NCBI RefSeq assembly: GCF_041381155.1
Contig: NC_091134.1
Location: forward strand, 7,616,255-7,680,254
Length of the DNA: 64,000 nucleotides
Source: Argopecten irradians
Taxonomy: Eukaryota > Mollusca > Bivalvia > Pectinida > Pectinidae
Direction: 5' to 3'
The notes below the pieces were generated by a model. The model worked only from the letters and a program-made list of their open reading frames with translations. It made no database searches and had not been told where the DNA came from. The stretch's first letter is position 1; every line of letters begins with the position of its first letter. The position numbers and the translations under genes were made by a program. Positions 33,253-43,402 of the stretch are shown here, one piece after another.

Positions 33253-34813
33253 TGTCAAAGCATTAGCACTGGTACTTGAGGAGTATGACAAGGATAAAGC
33301 CATGTTTTTAATCAATGGTTTCTCAAAAGGTTTTGAAATTCACTTTGAAGGCAGTCCCATGGGCCACACTTGCAATAATTTAAAATCTGCGATTGATATG
33401 CCTGAGGTGGTTGATAAGAAGTTAAAGAAAGAATTAGAGGCAGGCAGAATTGCTGGGCCTTTTGTAGAGCCCCCTTTTCCTAATATGCATATAAGTCCTC
33501 TAGGTGTAGTTCCAAAGAAGATAGAAGGTCAATTTCGTTTAATTCACCACCTCAGTTATCCCAATGGTAGTTCAGTGAATGATGGGATACCTGAAGAATA
33601 TTCATCAGTACAATATCATAATATTCAAGATGCTATTTCATTTATTAAACATCTACCAAATGCATTTTTGGCCAAAACTGATATAGAGTCCGCATTTCGG
33701 ATAATTCCAATTCATCCAAGTCAGCGGCACCTACTCGGTTTTAAATGGAAAAATCAATTTTATTATGATAAGTGTCTTCCCATGGGACTTGCTGAAAGTT
33801 GTAGAATATTTGAGGCATTCAGTACGGCCATTGAATGGGCGGCATATCGGCACTGCAAAGCATCAGCCATAGTTCATGTTTTGGATGATTTTTTATTTAT
33901 CGAATCTTCCCTTTCCCAATGTGCTCAAAGTCTCCAAAATTTTACTAAATTATGTTCAGAGATAGGAGTACCCCTGGCTCCAGATAAAACTTTTGGCCCG
34001 GACCAGGTCATGCCGTTTCTTGGCATTACATTAGATACAATATTACAAGAAGCTAGATTGCCATTAGACAAATTAGATGAATGTAGGAATCTATGTAGAG
34101 CATTCCAGAACAAAAAGAAAATAACTCTCAAAGAACTTCAGTCCATTATTGGAAAACTTCAATTTGCAACCAGTGTTGTGGTACCTGGTCGCCCATTTCT
34201 ACGACGATTGATAGACTTAACAAAAGGTATTAGAAAACCTAGTTACAAAATTCGTCTTAATAGTGGTGGTCGAGCAGATCTGAACATGTGGGGCGAATTT
34301 TTAGATCGTTTCAACGGAAAGAGTTTTTTCCTCTCAGATACCTGGCTGACATCAGACACATTGAGTTTATATACAGATGCTTCATCCACAATAGGATACG
34401 GTGCTGTATTTGGCAACTCGTGGTTTTCTGGTACATGGAACCTCCCATGTGAAACACCACATATCAACATTTTGGAACTCTACCCCATTGTTGTAGCGTT
34501 AGTGGTATGGGCAGCACATTTTTCGCAAAAGGCTATTTGGTTATTCACTGATAACTTGTCTCTAGTGTCTATCATAAATAATCAGACTTCTCGGGACCCC
34601 CAGATTATGGCCCTAATTCGTATATTAGTCTTGAATTGCCTGCAACATAATATCATGGTACGGGCAACTCATATTCCTGGTGCTCAGAACGTTTTGGCTG
34701 ATGCTTTGTCTCGTTCACAGGTAGAGCTATTCAAGACACTGCTGCCCTCTGCGGACAGACTTCCAACAACAGTCCCCAGTCATCTGAAGCCTGCAGCCTT
34801 ATTCCAACGTTAA
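33209..34813 (+). CDS. pol: Ngaro reverse transcriptase/RNase H
   Basis: 534 codons of DIRS-group RT and RNase H. RT motifs: LAKTDIESAFRIIPIH (first catalytic Asp near 155), LPMGLAESCRIFE, VLDDFLF (catalytic DD near 224-225) and FLGITLD. RNase H follows with YTDASSTIGYGAVFG (Asp near 389), ILELYPI, TDN near 447 and HIPGAQNVLADALSR. DIRS and Ngaro RTs use this short spacing and have no protease or integrase. The ORF begins within the last 44 nt of gag in a different frame, so expression needs frameshifting, re-initiation or a separate start. The end overlaps the open frame of the recombinase. No stops or frameshifts are seen. Confidence 0.88.
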   Translation: MVLDPNALDITTPINVKALALVLEEYDKDKAMFLINGFSKGFEIHFEGSPMGHTCNNLKSAIDMPEVVDKKLKKELEAGRIAGPFVEPPFPNMHISPLGVVPKKIEGQFRLIHHLSYPNGSSVNDGIPEEYSSVQYHNIQDAISFIKHLPNAFLAKTDIESAFRIIPIHPSQRHLLGFKWKNQFYYDKCLPMGLAESCRIFEAFSTAIEWAAYRHCKASAIVHVLDDFLFIESSLSQCAQSLQNFTKLCSEIGVPLAPDKTFGPDQVMPFLGITLDTILQEARLPLDKLDECRNLCRAFQNKKKITLKELQSIIGKLQFATSVVVPGRPFLRRLIDLTKGIRKPSYKIRLNSGGRADLNMWGEFLDRFNGKSFFLSDTWLTSDTLSLYTDASSTIGYGAVFGNSWFSGTWNLPCETPHINILELYPIVVALVVWAAHFSQKAIWLFTDNLSLVSIINNQTSRDPQIMALIRILVLNCLQHNIMVRATHIPGAQNVLADALSRSQVELFKTLLPSADRLPTTVPSHLKPAALFQR

Positions 34814-34902
34814 CCAGCCTTGTACATGCATCTCTTACCCCAGCATCCAGGAAATTATATAATAAAGCCCTTCAGAGTATTTCTGACTTTTGCAGGGTTT
34901 AT

Positions 34903-35736
34903 TTGGGCATTCCATTACAGTTTCCTGTACCATATACTATTGTAGCCCTTTATGTTGCCTATGCCTACAAAAATGGGAAGGCTCATAGTACAATATTGTC
35001 CCAGCTTTCTGCTTTAGCTTTTGTACACAAGGTCAATAATATGTACGACCCAACTAAGGTTTTCTTAGTTCGCAAAGCAGTTAATGGTGTAGCTCGATTA
35101 GCTCCTTCTTTTGATACGCGCTTACCCATCACACAACCAATTTTACATCGTCTATGCCGGTGTTTGCCACATATGGTTACATGTAGTTATGACAACCTGA
35201 TGTTCCGGGCTATATTCACAACAGCATTTTATGCTTTAGCCCGGATTGGGGAGTTGTTAGCTTTTACCAAGCCACAATCTGAAAGAGTATTACAGTTAGA
35301 GGATGTGTCGTTTGAAGTGAAGAATGATCAGGCTGTCAAAGTTCATCTAGTTTTCAAAAACTTCAAACACAACATTAGTCAACAACCCCATTCGGTTCCT
35401 ATTGTTGCTCTACCTCGACATCCTTTCTGTCCGGTACAAGCCCTGCATGCTTACGTTAAGCAACGTGGCGCTAGTAGTGGTTGTCTTTTTATAGACAAAC
35501 TTTCGAATCCCCTTTCTCGGAGAAGATTCGAATCCTTAGTTCATGATTGCCTTTTGACCTGTGGTTTAGATGCTTCTAGATACAAAGGTCACTCCTTTCG
35601 CATTGGAGGAGCCAGTCATGCTAGTTCGACATGCAATTTCTCTGATTCACAACTACGCACTTTAGGACGTTGGAAAACTGATGCATTTAAGAAATATATC
35701 CGCTCACCTGCTCTGTCAGATATGAATGTGTCTTGA
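34903..35736 (+). CDS. Ngaro tyrosine recombinase
   Basis: At least 277 codons of a tyrosine recombinase, which inserts the circular cDNA in place of an integrase. Catalytic motifs: ALARIGELL (Arg I near 114), a Lys-rich beta region (LVFKNFKH), GHSFRIGGAS (H-x-x-R near 230) and LGRWKTDAFKKYIR (Trp near 257, nucleophile Tyr near 265). The frame stays open upstream of 34903 to about 34,710, overlapping the end of the RT/RNase H ORF. It encodes residues such as SRKLYNKALQSISDF that fit the N-terminal SAM-like core-binding domain. The true start is therefore probably upstream or the protein is made by frameshift; 34903 itself is TTG, not ATG. Intact to its stop. Confidence 0.85.
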   Translation: MGIPLQFPVPYTIVALYVAYAYKNGKAHSTILSQLSALAFVHKVNNMYDPTKVFLVRKAVNGVARLAPSFDTRLPITQPILHRLCRCLPHMVTCSYDNLMFRAIFTTAFYALARIGELLAFTKPQSERVLQLEDVSFEVKNDQAVKVHLVFKNFKHNISQQPHSVPIVALPRHPFCPVQALHAYVKQRGASSGCLFIDKLSNPLSRRRFESLVHDCLLTCGLDASRYKGHSFRIGGASHASSTCNFSDSQLRTLGRWKTDAFKKYIRSPALSDMNVS

Positions 35737-36330
35737 ATAGTTTTATCTGTGTTAACATACAGTTGTTAAAATTATTTTTGGCAGTACATTTATAGTTAGA
35801 TGACTTTTCTTTGCAATGGAATAGTGGCGGTACGCCCTCCATGATTTGCTCTTTCTTTAAATGTACATATACATGTATGTAACTAGAAGTATATTGTGAG
35901 ATTCTGTTTTGTATGGACTTATTGATTTCACTTGGATCAGTGGCGGTACGCCCAATCCATTTGGAATTCAGAGACATTATTTTGATTCTCACTCTTTTTC
36001 TTTTCATTGATATTTAATGTTTAATTCTTTGCAGGTTTTTGTAACTATGTATTCCCAGGGTAGTGGCGGTACGCCCTTCCCATTGGAAGGTTTTCAAGGA
36101 TTGTTTTTCTTTTATGAGCAACTTGACTTTTGCTTTGCCAAATGTACATTATAACCGAGTGCCAATTTAGTAATTATTGGTTATTTTGATATGTTCACCT
36201 GTTATTCTTTTAAATAATGTTTATAATTATGAATTTATATTGTTATTAAGGCAATAAGTTAAATTTGACAGTACAAGGCCAGCAAGGGTGGCGGCGTCAT
36301 CATAACGTTTCTCTTTTATGATGTCTTGTG
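35737..36330 (+). other. Ngaro 3' non-coding region with spaced repeat
   Basis: The word GTGGCGGTACGCCC recurs at 35824, 35940 and 36063, each followed by CCAT-containing sequence, giving a loose period of about 120 bp. No ORF. Confidence 0.75.
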
Positions 36331-36550
36331 GCGCTTAATTTATAGGCCGCACCTTTACTCACAGAAAATACAAGTTAAAAGTGTTAAATAACCTTAAAAT
36401 AACTTTTAATAAATATTCGGCCATCCAAAGATGAGGATGTGCCATTTTCCGCCAATCCCTTGTTGTGTCATTTTCTCTGAGTAAACAGAGCTTGCTGTCA
36501 TTTAATTATGTAGAGATGTGAGGGTTGAACACGCAGAGAAGTGAAAAAAT
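36331..36550 (+). repeat. Split direct repeat B1
   Basis: 220 bp from GCGCTTAATTTATAGGCCGC to GAAGTGAAAAAAT. Nearly identical to B2 at 37018-37237 and abutting A2 without a gap. Confidence 0.9.
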
Positions 36551-36785
36551 AAAAAGTCTAGCAATAGACAACTTTTTTCACAAGCGCAGATACTGGATTT
36601 AAATTTCCCGGCTTTATTTATCACAATGCGTTTTCATTGGCTAATCGACATCACATGATCGATGACCCCTTTTTCCGAGTGTAAACCCCATAGGGGCCAG
36701 ATCAAATTTTCAGCTGACCGCCATCTTTAATTCCTCCAGCTGTTCCAGAAAACTTCTACACATAGATCACAGAAAACATTTTCAA
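36551..36785 (+). repeat. Split direct repeat A2
   Basis: Second copy of A1, joined directly to B1 on its left and separated from B2 by a 232-bp spacer. Confidence 0.9.
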
Positions 36786-37017
36786 CCCTCCCACCTCAAC
36801 CCATATACTGTAATTTCATGCAACTGATTTCCTTAGATGTGGATTATGCAAACTGTTGATATTTAATTTTGTTTGTCATATAATGTAAACTTTGGATGTC
36901 TATATGTGTGTTTTAATATTGATAAGATGCTAATTTACACTATTTTCATGTGTATATTGATGTACGTTCGTCATATGGACATCTTATTTGTATGCTTGTT
37001 AGCTTGTTCATAGGTGG

Positions 37018-37237
37018 GCGCTTAATTTATAGGCCGCACCTTTACTCACAGAAAATACAAGTTAAAAGTGTTAAATAACCTTAAAATAACTTTTAATAAA
37101 TATTCGGCCATCCAAAGATGAGGATGTGCCATTTTTCGCCAATCCCTTGTTGTGTCATTTTCTCTGAGTAAACAGAGCTTGCTGTCATTTAATTATGTAG
37201 AGATGTGAGGGTTGAACACGCAGAGAAGTGAAAAAAT
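37018..37237 (+). repeat. Split direct repeat B2 (element 3' end)
   Basis: Second copy of B1. Identity ends at GAAGTGAAAAAAT, which marks the right boundary of the Ngaro element. Confidence 0.9.
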
Positions 37238-38427
37238 AATTATATATCTGAGGATTTACATCGGATATATACATGGTCAGTATCTTACAGTAGCTAGGCC
37301 AAGGACGTGTCCTTGAATAGGCCTGTTAGTTTTATTTTGGTGTTGACACGGAAAGACGAGATGACTCCTGTCTCATGGACATTAAAACAAATCATTTATT
37401 TCATCTAGGCAAATAATAATTTGAAAATTCCATATACCGCCTGCAAGGAGACGTCCTAGGCCTATCTCTACCCACAATACACTTGATCGTGGTCTTATAC
37501 ATATGTATTATGTAACTTTTCATCGATAATTTGATCCAGATATATCTGTCTTCGACAGTTGTATTTAGAATTATGAATATGTGGAAAGGAACGTATGTAC
37601 AAGATAAAAACAACCCATCTCAACTGCTATTCCGGGACCCTTAAATGTAATATTGGTCACCTCAGCCCAAGCACAGGGGCACGCAAATTATTCATTATGT
37701 AAAATAATTCCTATGTACGTCATGTCCACATGACTGAAAATTATATATTATGTAAATATCGGTTAGCTTGTAATAATAATAATAATAAGAAACGGAGCAA
37801 AAACAATATGTCCCCCCACTTCGTTTGGGGGACATAAATATAGTGTTTAGCAGAAAACAGAACTTCAAAAGTAGAAGTAAAACAAAAAATAAAAAACACA
37901 GAGACTGAGAGAGAAAAAAACCATAACATGTTTTTAGACAAAAAGTAGAAAGATGTTTTACAATATTACCCAGGTACATGTAGCTATATATATAATAGAG
38001 CCTGACGCCCCGCCAACAATGCATTGCAAATATATACAAAAATTACCCTCTTAAAGTATAATTAACATCTCTATAACACAGGAGTATCAATTTATGCTTA
38101 ACTGTTACGTTACACACTTACACTGTATGGTTGACAGAACGTCAAGCTCATGTAATGCACTCGTGAAGATAGGCCTAAAACGTGAACATATTTTTAGGTA
38201 ATATTTGCATTCATTATATCCGATTGTAACTAGAACCAGTGTTTAAACTTACATAATATCATCATGGGTATCTCTTACATTCCAGACATCGCCAGGAGAG
38301 AGAAAATAAATAACAAATCCATGTGTTCGGAAATGTAGAATAGATTCTTATATTTGAAGATTCTACCGAAAATGACCCAAACATTCCGTAAAAATATATA
38401 CCGTTGTAACTGCGTATAGTAATTTAA
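37238..38427. other. Non-coding region between the Ngaro and DIRS elements
   Basis: 37533-37690 is the dispersed repeat shared with 27775-27935. A TAATAATAATAATAA run occurs near 37,772. GGCCAAGGACGTGTCC (37,299) and GAGACGTCCTAGGCC (37,448) are imperfectly inverted. Minus-strand open frames at 37695-38039 are not convincing. Otherwise nothing seen. Confidence 0.5.
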
Positions 38428-38780
38428 TTGATAAATTAAACGAGACTTACCTGGAAGTTGAAGTTTGATTGGAATTCTACTTCATCACTGTCGGGAACGG
38501 AGGAATTACATGAGATAGCGCTAGCTAGCTGGACTTCAGTATTTAACATCAAATGGTCGAAAATGAATCACGTGTATAGGTGGGAAAAACACCAGTAATT
38601 GACAATCACCGAATAATTCCATATTAAAAGATAATCCAATAAAAAGGAACTGAAAATGAAATTATATATGCACCTTTGTAAAAATAAAGGGCGGGCATGT
38701 GATTCCTCCGTTCCCGACAGTGATGAAGTAGAATTCCAATCAAACTTCAACTTCCAGGTAAGTCTCGTTTAATTTATCAA
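38428..38780. repeat. 85-bp-arm palindrome of the DIRS 3' region
   Basis: Arms 38428-38512 and 38696-38780 match at 84 of 85 positions around a 183-bp loop. Each arm carries a perfect splice-donor consensus (CAGGTAAGT, as minus-strand complement in the left arm) pointing away from the loop. The right arm runs straight into the DIRS terminal repeat at 38780. Confidence 0.85.
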
Positions 38781-38823
38781 TTCTACTTCATCACATGTCA
38801 AGGTCACTGCGGAACCACATGAG
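38780..38823 (+). repeat. DIRS terminal inverted repeat, 3' side
   Basis: 44 bp from ATTCTACTTCATCACATG to GGAACCACATGAG, an exact reverse complement of 47173-47216. Confidence 0.9.
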
Positions 38824-38976
38824 AGTTGAAAGCTCTGAGGCCATTTGATAAGATTAGAAAAATAACGATAAAACCGAGATATAGATGTCAATATGATTAT
38901 ATCATACACCAATAAAAGCCACAATAAATTCCAAAACATGACAATGTCAGTATATTGTTTAAAGTCACCACGATTT

Positions 38977-39930
38977 TTAAAGAATATTATCCGATCTGTT
39001 ATAAATTTTTTGGAAAGTTTTTGCAAATCGCCATCCCACCTTTTCCATTATCTGTGATACTGGAACACCATGTGTGCCGGGTGCTATGGGATTTAAATAT
39101 TTCTGTATCGATACCACTTAATGACATAACAGTTAAATCCACCTTGAACCTTGAGATAGTGCTGGCCGAAACACTTTTATGAGGTTTATGAAAACTGGTT
39201 AATAGTCTATCATCTTCACGAATGTCAGTTGTCATTTTAATGTATTTCAATAAATGAATCACCACACACAAATTTTCGTTGCTGAACTTCTCAAATGTTA
39301 GCACTGACACATGTTTACCTGGTTTGCTTTGTTTTAACAAGGCTGTCACTTTTATTTCAACATTATCTTCCACACATTTGATATTGTTTACAGATAAAGT
39401 GTGAAGTGTTTGGACACGCTGGCCAGAAACTAATGCTAAAAGCATTGTCAGCTTGAGAGTAAGATTTTTCAACGAAATATTTCCAATGTTAATTGATTCC
39501 AGATAATTTAACACAGTTTTCACATCCCACGTGTGGGTGTATCTCGGTAGACTGGGTCGCTGATTATCAACACCTCTCATGAAACGTTTAACCAACGCGT
39601 GTTGACCCAAAGTACCAATTACTTTGTCTTCCAAATTAATTTCTTTTGATAGGGCACTCTTGGCAGTGTTAATAGCCGAATACAACACTCCTTTCTCAAA
39701 CAGCTGTGTTAAAAACATTAGGACTGTTCGCACATTAGATCGAAAGGGATCCAAATTCCGTTGACTGCAGAACTCCATCCACTGTTTGAGATAACACTGG
39801 TACTGCTTTGATGTCTTTGGCCGCCAGGAGGACACAATGATATCAGTACTTGTTGTGAAAGGTTTTGACCCTCGATGGATTTCCGAATAAATGACAGACC
39901 AGAAGGTCGAGTTTCTCCCAGATTTGGTGA
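38977..39930 (-). pseudogene. DIRS tyrosine recombinase, frameshifted
   Basis: The core frame 39835-38999 encodes SSWRPKTSKQYQCYLKQWMEF (SAM-like domain), LVSGQRVQTL (Arg I, residue 140 of that frame) and KSHSTRH (H250, R253). Just after this the frame is lost. The expected continuation, with GWRFAKTFQKIYNR (Trp and nucleophile Tyr), appears in a different frame at about 39,040-38,980 and ends at TAA 38979-38977. The gap between the H-x-x-R box and that Trp is about nine residues shorter than usual, so a small deletion caused the shift. N-terminal residues (SFIRKSIEGQNLSQQ) lie in yet another frame before 39,845, indicating a second frameshift. Not functional as it stands. Confidence 0.78.
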
Positions 39931-41785
39931 ATCATTTCTTGATGAAGTGGCAACTTGAGAAACTGTTTGTTTCTTTTTAGCAACAGTGGTTTTAAAATAA
40001 GCATGTTCATTGCTGTTGCATAATATGGTTGTGTTGGCCAGTTTGGAAGCACCACAATTCCCGTCGTTTGTTCTATAGAAATCTTTTGAAGAACAGCTGG
40101 TAGCAGGCTGAAAGGGGGAAAACAATAAAAATTATATTTAGACCATGTCATAGTAAATGCATCTACCGCAAATGCTTCAGGTTCAGGCCTCCATGACACA
40201 TATTTTAGAATTTGTCGGTTTAACCTTGATGCAAAAAGATCAATATCAGGAATGAAATTTAAGTGTTTCATTGATCTCTCGAAAACTACCTTTGAGAGCA
40301 TCCACTCAGTTTCTGTATTAAAATTTCTACTTTCGTAATCAGCTGATCTATTGTCTATCCCAGGAATGTGAGTAGAACTTAACCAGATATGCCGAGCATA
40401 AGCCCATGACTATCTTTTCTAGCCATAGCATTACATTCAAGGGACCTACTGCCCCCTTGTTCCCGGATATATGATACAGCAGTCATAGAGTCCATTAATA
40501 ACTGAATGTGAATATTTTTCTTATCATTGCATAAAGCTTTTAATGAGAAGAAAGCAGCTTGTAATTCTAGCCCCCCAGCTCGAACATTGAGGGAACGGCA
40601 ATAACACCCCCATCCCTTCTGGCTGGAATCTGTTTCAAGTATGAGGTCTGGTTGACCGTGTGAAATTGGAGACTTTGAAGTTGATATACTATCCAACCAC
40701 CATTTTAGGTCAGCTCGACCTAATCCAGAGAACTGGAATTTCATCTCAAAATTTCCTTTAGCTAGTTTCAAAGCAGAGATTTTCTCGTTTTCTAACTGCC
40801 GATAAAACAGCTGTCCATAAGGCACAGCAGGCAAACTAGACACTAAATGCCCAATTACTACACTCAGATCCCTAATTGATGGACCTCGGTGCTGTAAATA
40901 TAGAGCACATACTGATATGATTTTCTCCTGTCTCTCTGTTGTCAATGAAGCTGACATCTCTATCGAGTTAAAAACAAAACTAAGAAAAACAATTGTTTGT
41001 GATGCATGAAAAACAGATTTTTCTGGATGAAGAACAAACCCACAATTTCTCAACTGAGTCACAGTGGCCTGTACATTGTACTGACAAGTTTCCATAGTTT
41101 CTCCCTGTAAGTATGTATCATCAATGTAAACAACTGACTGATGACCTGATTGTCTAAGATGAGAGAAAATTGGTTTTAATAATTTTGTAAAAACTCTCGG
41201 AGCAGTTGTTAACCCCATTGGGCAAGCCTTGAATTTATATAACTGTCCGTCCGATGCAAACTTCAAATATTTTTGATGATGTTTAGCAATTGGAATACAA
41301 TAGTAGGCATCTTTCAAGTCAATGGAAGCCATATAACAATGTGGTTGCATCATTTGAATTGCAGAAACCAAAGAATCCATTTTGAAATGGTTATACTGAA
41401 CTGACTCATTCAGGCGTTTTAAATTTAATATCATTCGAAAAAAATTGTCTTTTTTCGGTCTCAAAAATATAGGTGATTGTTCATGGAAAGTTTTTATAAT
41501 CACGTCTTTCCGAATTAAATTTGATATTTCTGTTGAAATTGCCTCTGCGTCTTTATCAGAAAAAGAATGACATCTTGGCTTATTTTGTTGAACAGGTTTT
41601 GAAATAAAATTAATTTCTAAACCCTTCACAGTGTAGAGTATTTCCTGATCAGATGTCAGTGACTTCCAGTGATTAAAAAAATTAACTATTCTCCCACCTG
41701 TGAAAGTCGCTATGTCTTCCACAGATTGTTTCCTAGTTATTATCACAAAATTATCAAAATCAGTATTTACCTGCTGAGATGACAC
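39843..41785 (-). pseudogene. DIRS reverse transcriptase/RNase H with one frameshift
   Basis: First frame 41785-40379 (468 codons). RT motifs: LRPKKDNFFRMILNLKRLN, SIDLKDAYYCIPI (D156), CPMGLTTAPRVFTKLLKP, VVYIDDTYL (YIDD at 220-223), FVLHPEKS. RNase H: LETDSSQKGWG (D386), GGLELQA (E407), MDSMTAVSYI (D432). After AMARK near 40,400 the frame shifts. The continuation is HIWLSSTHIPG at about 40,390-40,345, then DLFASRLNRQ, VSWRPEPEA and FPPFSLLPAVLQKI (frame 40301-39843), the C-terminal region typical of DIRS pol proteins. The ORF starts just after the gag stop. Function is abolished by the shift. Confidence 0.85.
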
Positions 41786-41814
41786 TTTCGTCTCTATGGT
41801 ACAGGTACTTCCAT

Positions 41815-42587
41815 CTACTTCTTCTTTTTGTGGAAGTTGTTCTTTGGTGTCTGGTTGTGTTGTTTGTTGTGATTGGAGGAGTTGTAATCCCTCGACCTTT
41901 TCCAGTTTTTTGAAGAGTACTGCTGATTGTAGTCTCTTCCCACACCATTAGACTGTCGTGCCTCCTTTACAGTTTTGAGGAGATCATCCCCAAATAACCA
42001 GTTAGTAACTGGAACGCTATTGTCACACAGACCGACATGATCACTTTTCAGGACTGGTCTTAGCAATTCCCGACGATTGTGGGACAGTGTTGTGTTGGCA
42101 TGCCCCAGAAAGGATAAAACATCTGTACAAATTTTGATGTACTCATTCGTCTTACTTGTTTTCTCTCCAACAAGTAAGTCATTGGCCATACGAGTCACCG
42201 CTGATGCTCCTTTTGTTATGGCCCGCTGTACGTTCATAAAACGTAAGTCGTTCTTTTGAACAAAGCCATGCTGCTTCCTCAAACGTCTGAAAATGTCCTT
42301 ATTAATTTGAGGAACAACAAGCCGCTCATAATTTTTTAGCCTAAGATATATTTCCTGCTTTTTCTTGATGATATCAATATTCATAGTGCAGGAAAAAGCT
42401 TTATTGGCTATATTAGCCAATTTTGGGGTCACATCTGCCCCTATCTCCTCATCCCCATCCATTGAAGCTTCAGCTTCATCGAGGATGGAGGTATCAAGCT
42501 CTGATTCCTGATTATTACAATTAGCATCAGAAATACTTGTATCGTTTATGAGGCTATTTACATCCTCTGCGTCGTCATAAACTGACA
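41815..42587 (-). pseudogene. DIRS gag-like protein, C-terminal part
   Basis: 257 codons from the point where the Tigger-like element interrupts the gene. It has an acidic N-terminal stretch (DDAEDVNSL, EASMDGDEEIGADV), a middle typical of DIRS ORF1 with LSFLGHANTTLSHNRRELLRP and VPVTNWLFGDD, and a basic Asn/Lys-rich C-terminus ending FHKKKK. The apparent ATG at 42588 partly overlaps the TA target site and is not the original start. The N-terminal part lies at 46839-47070. Confidence 0.8.
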
Positions 42588-43402
42588 TAACGTGATGTTA
42601 CCCAAATTGGCACGCTACCCAAAATGGCACACTTTTCAATAAAAAATGGCTCGAATTCATATGCATTAAACATTCGCTGTTTATTGTTGATTACGTCATT
42701 CCGTTATTAGCATGACGTCATCCAACGGCGATATATTCACATGACGGCAGATAGGAATGGTGTTTATAAGCAAAAGATATGGGTAAGTACCTGAAATCCA
42801 GTGTTCTCGTCTCGATCACCCCATGGGACGACTCTAGTTTTCCATGTTTAAAAACATGTTTTGCTTTTATAAACGACAAAATGTCGTGAAATATATTCAA
42901 AATACAAATTTGTTGAGAGATGTATCCAGATATTCTGTAGTATCGTGTCTACAAGCAAATTTTCCGACTGGTGTGTGCAGACGGCCATATCCTCTTGGCA
43001 AACGACGTCTGCGCATGCGAAATGAAACCATGTACAAGGTGCGCTCGATTTGGCACCGAATCAGTGGCTATCACTTGTGAGAGTTACTTCCCTTACACTG
43101 TGGACTATTTATTACATGTATATAATATAACCTGTACATACTATATTGAGTGATTTTAAATTCATTTTTCATCCCATATTTTTATAATGTAACTATCGAC
43201 TAATGTAAAATAGAAACACGGCTGGAGATGTACACAGTTTTGCAGAAATTAGCTACACAGTATTTTTGGCAGCTAACTTCTAAAACTGAAACAAGTTTCA
43301 AGTTGTCTTGAAAATAATTTACCAATTTCTGTCACTGCTCTCAAGTTTTCTATAGATCAATACAAAAAAAGTAAACAAATACTTTAAGAAAAAAACCTTT
43401 AC

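Larger units (their letters stand above)
30137..37237 (+). mobile_element. Ngaro-type tyrosine-recombinase retrotransposon
   Basis: A 7.1-kb element with split direct repeats in the order A1 (30137-30372), ORFs, B1 (36331-36550), A2 (36551-36785), spacer, B2 (37018-37237). This A1...B1A2B2 arrangement, an RT/RNase H of DIRS type and a tyrosine recombinase instead of integrase define Ngaro-like elements. All four ORFs are open and the repeats are near identical, so insertion is recent and the copy may be complete. No target-site duplication is expected or seen. A 232-bp spacer between A2 and B2 departs from the simplest published layout. Confidence 0.88.

Noticed and set aside
39718..40125. 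135-codon minus-strand ORF
   Set aside because: Mostly a shadow of the DIRS pol C-terminus; only its last part matches the N-terminus of the recombinase and is covered in that entry.
42844..43153. Possible upstream exon of the Tigger transposase
   Set aside because: Short open frames exist, but none has a clear donor site in a phase matching the first recognised exon; left as uncertain start.
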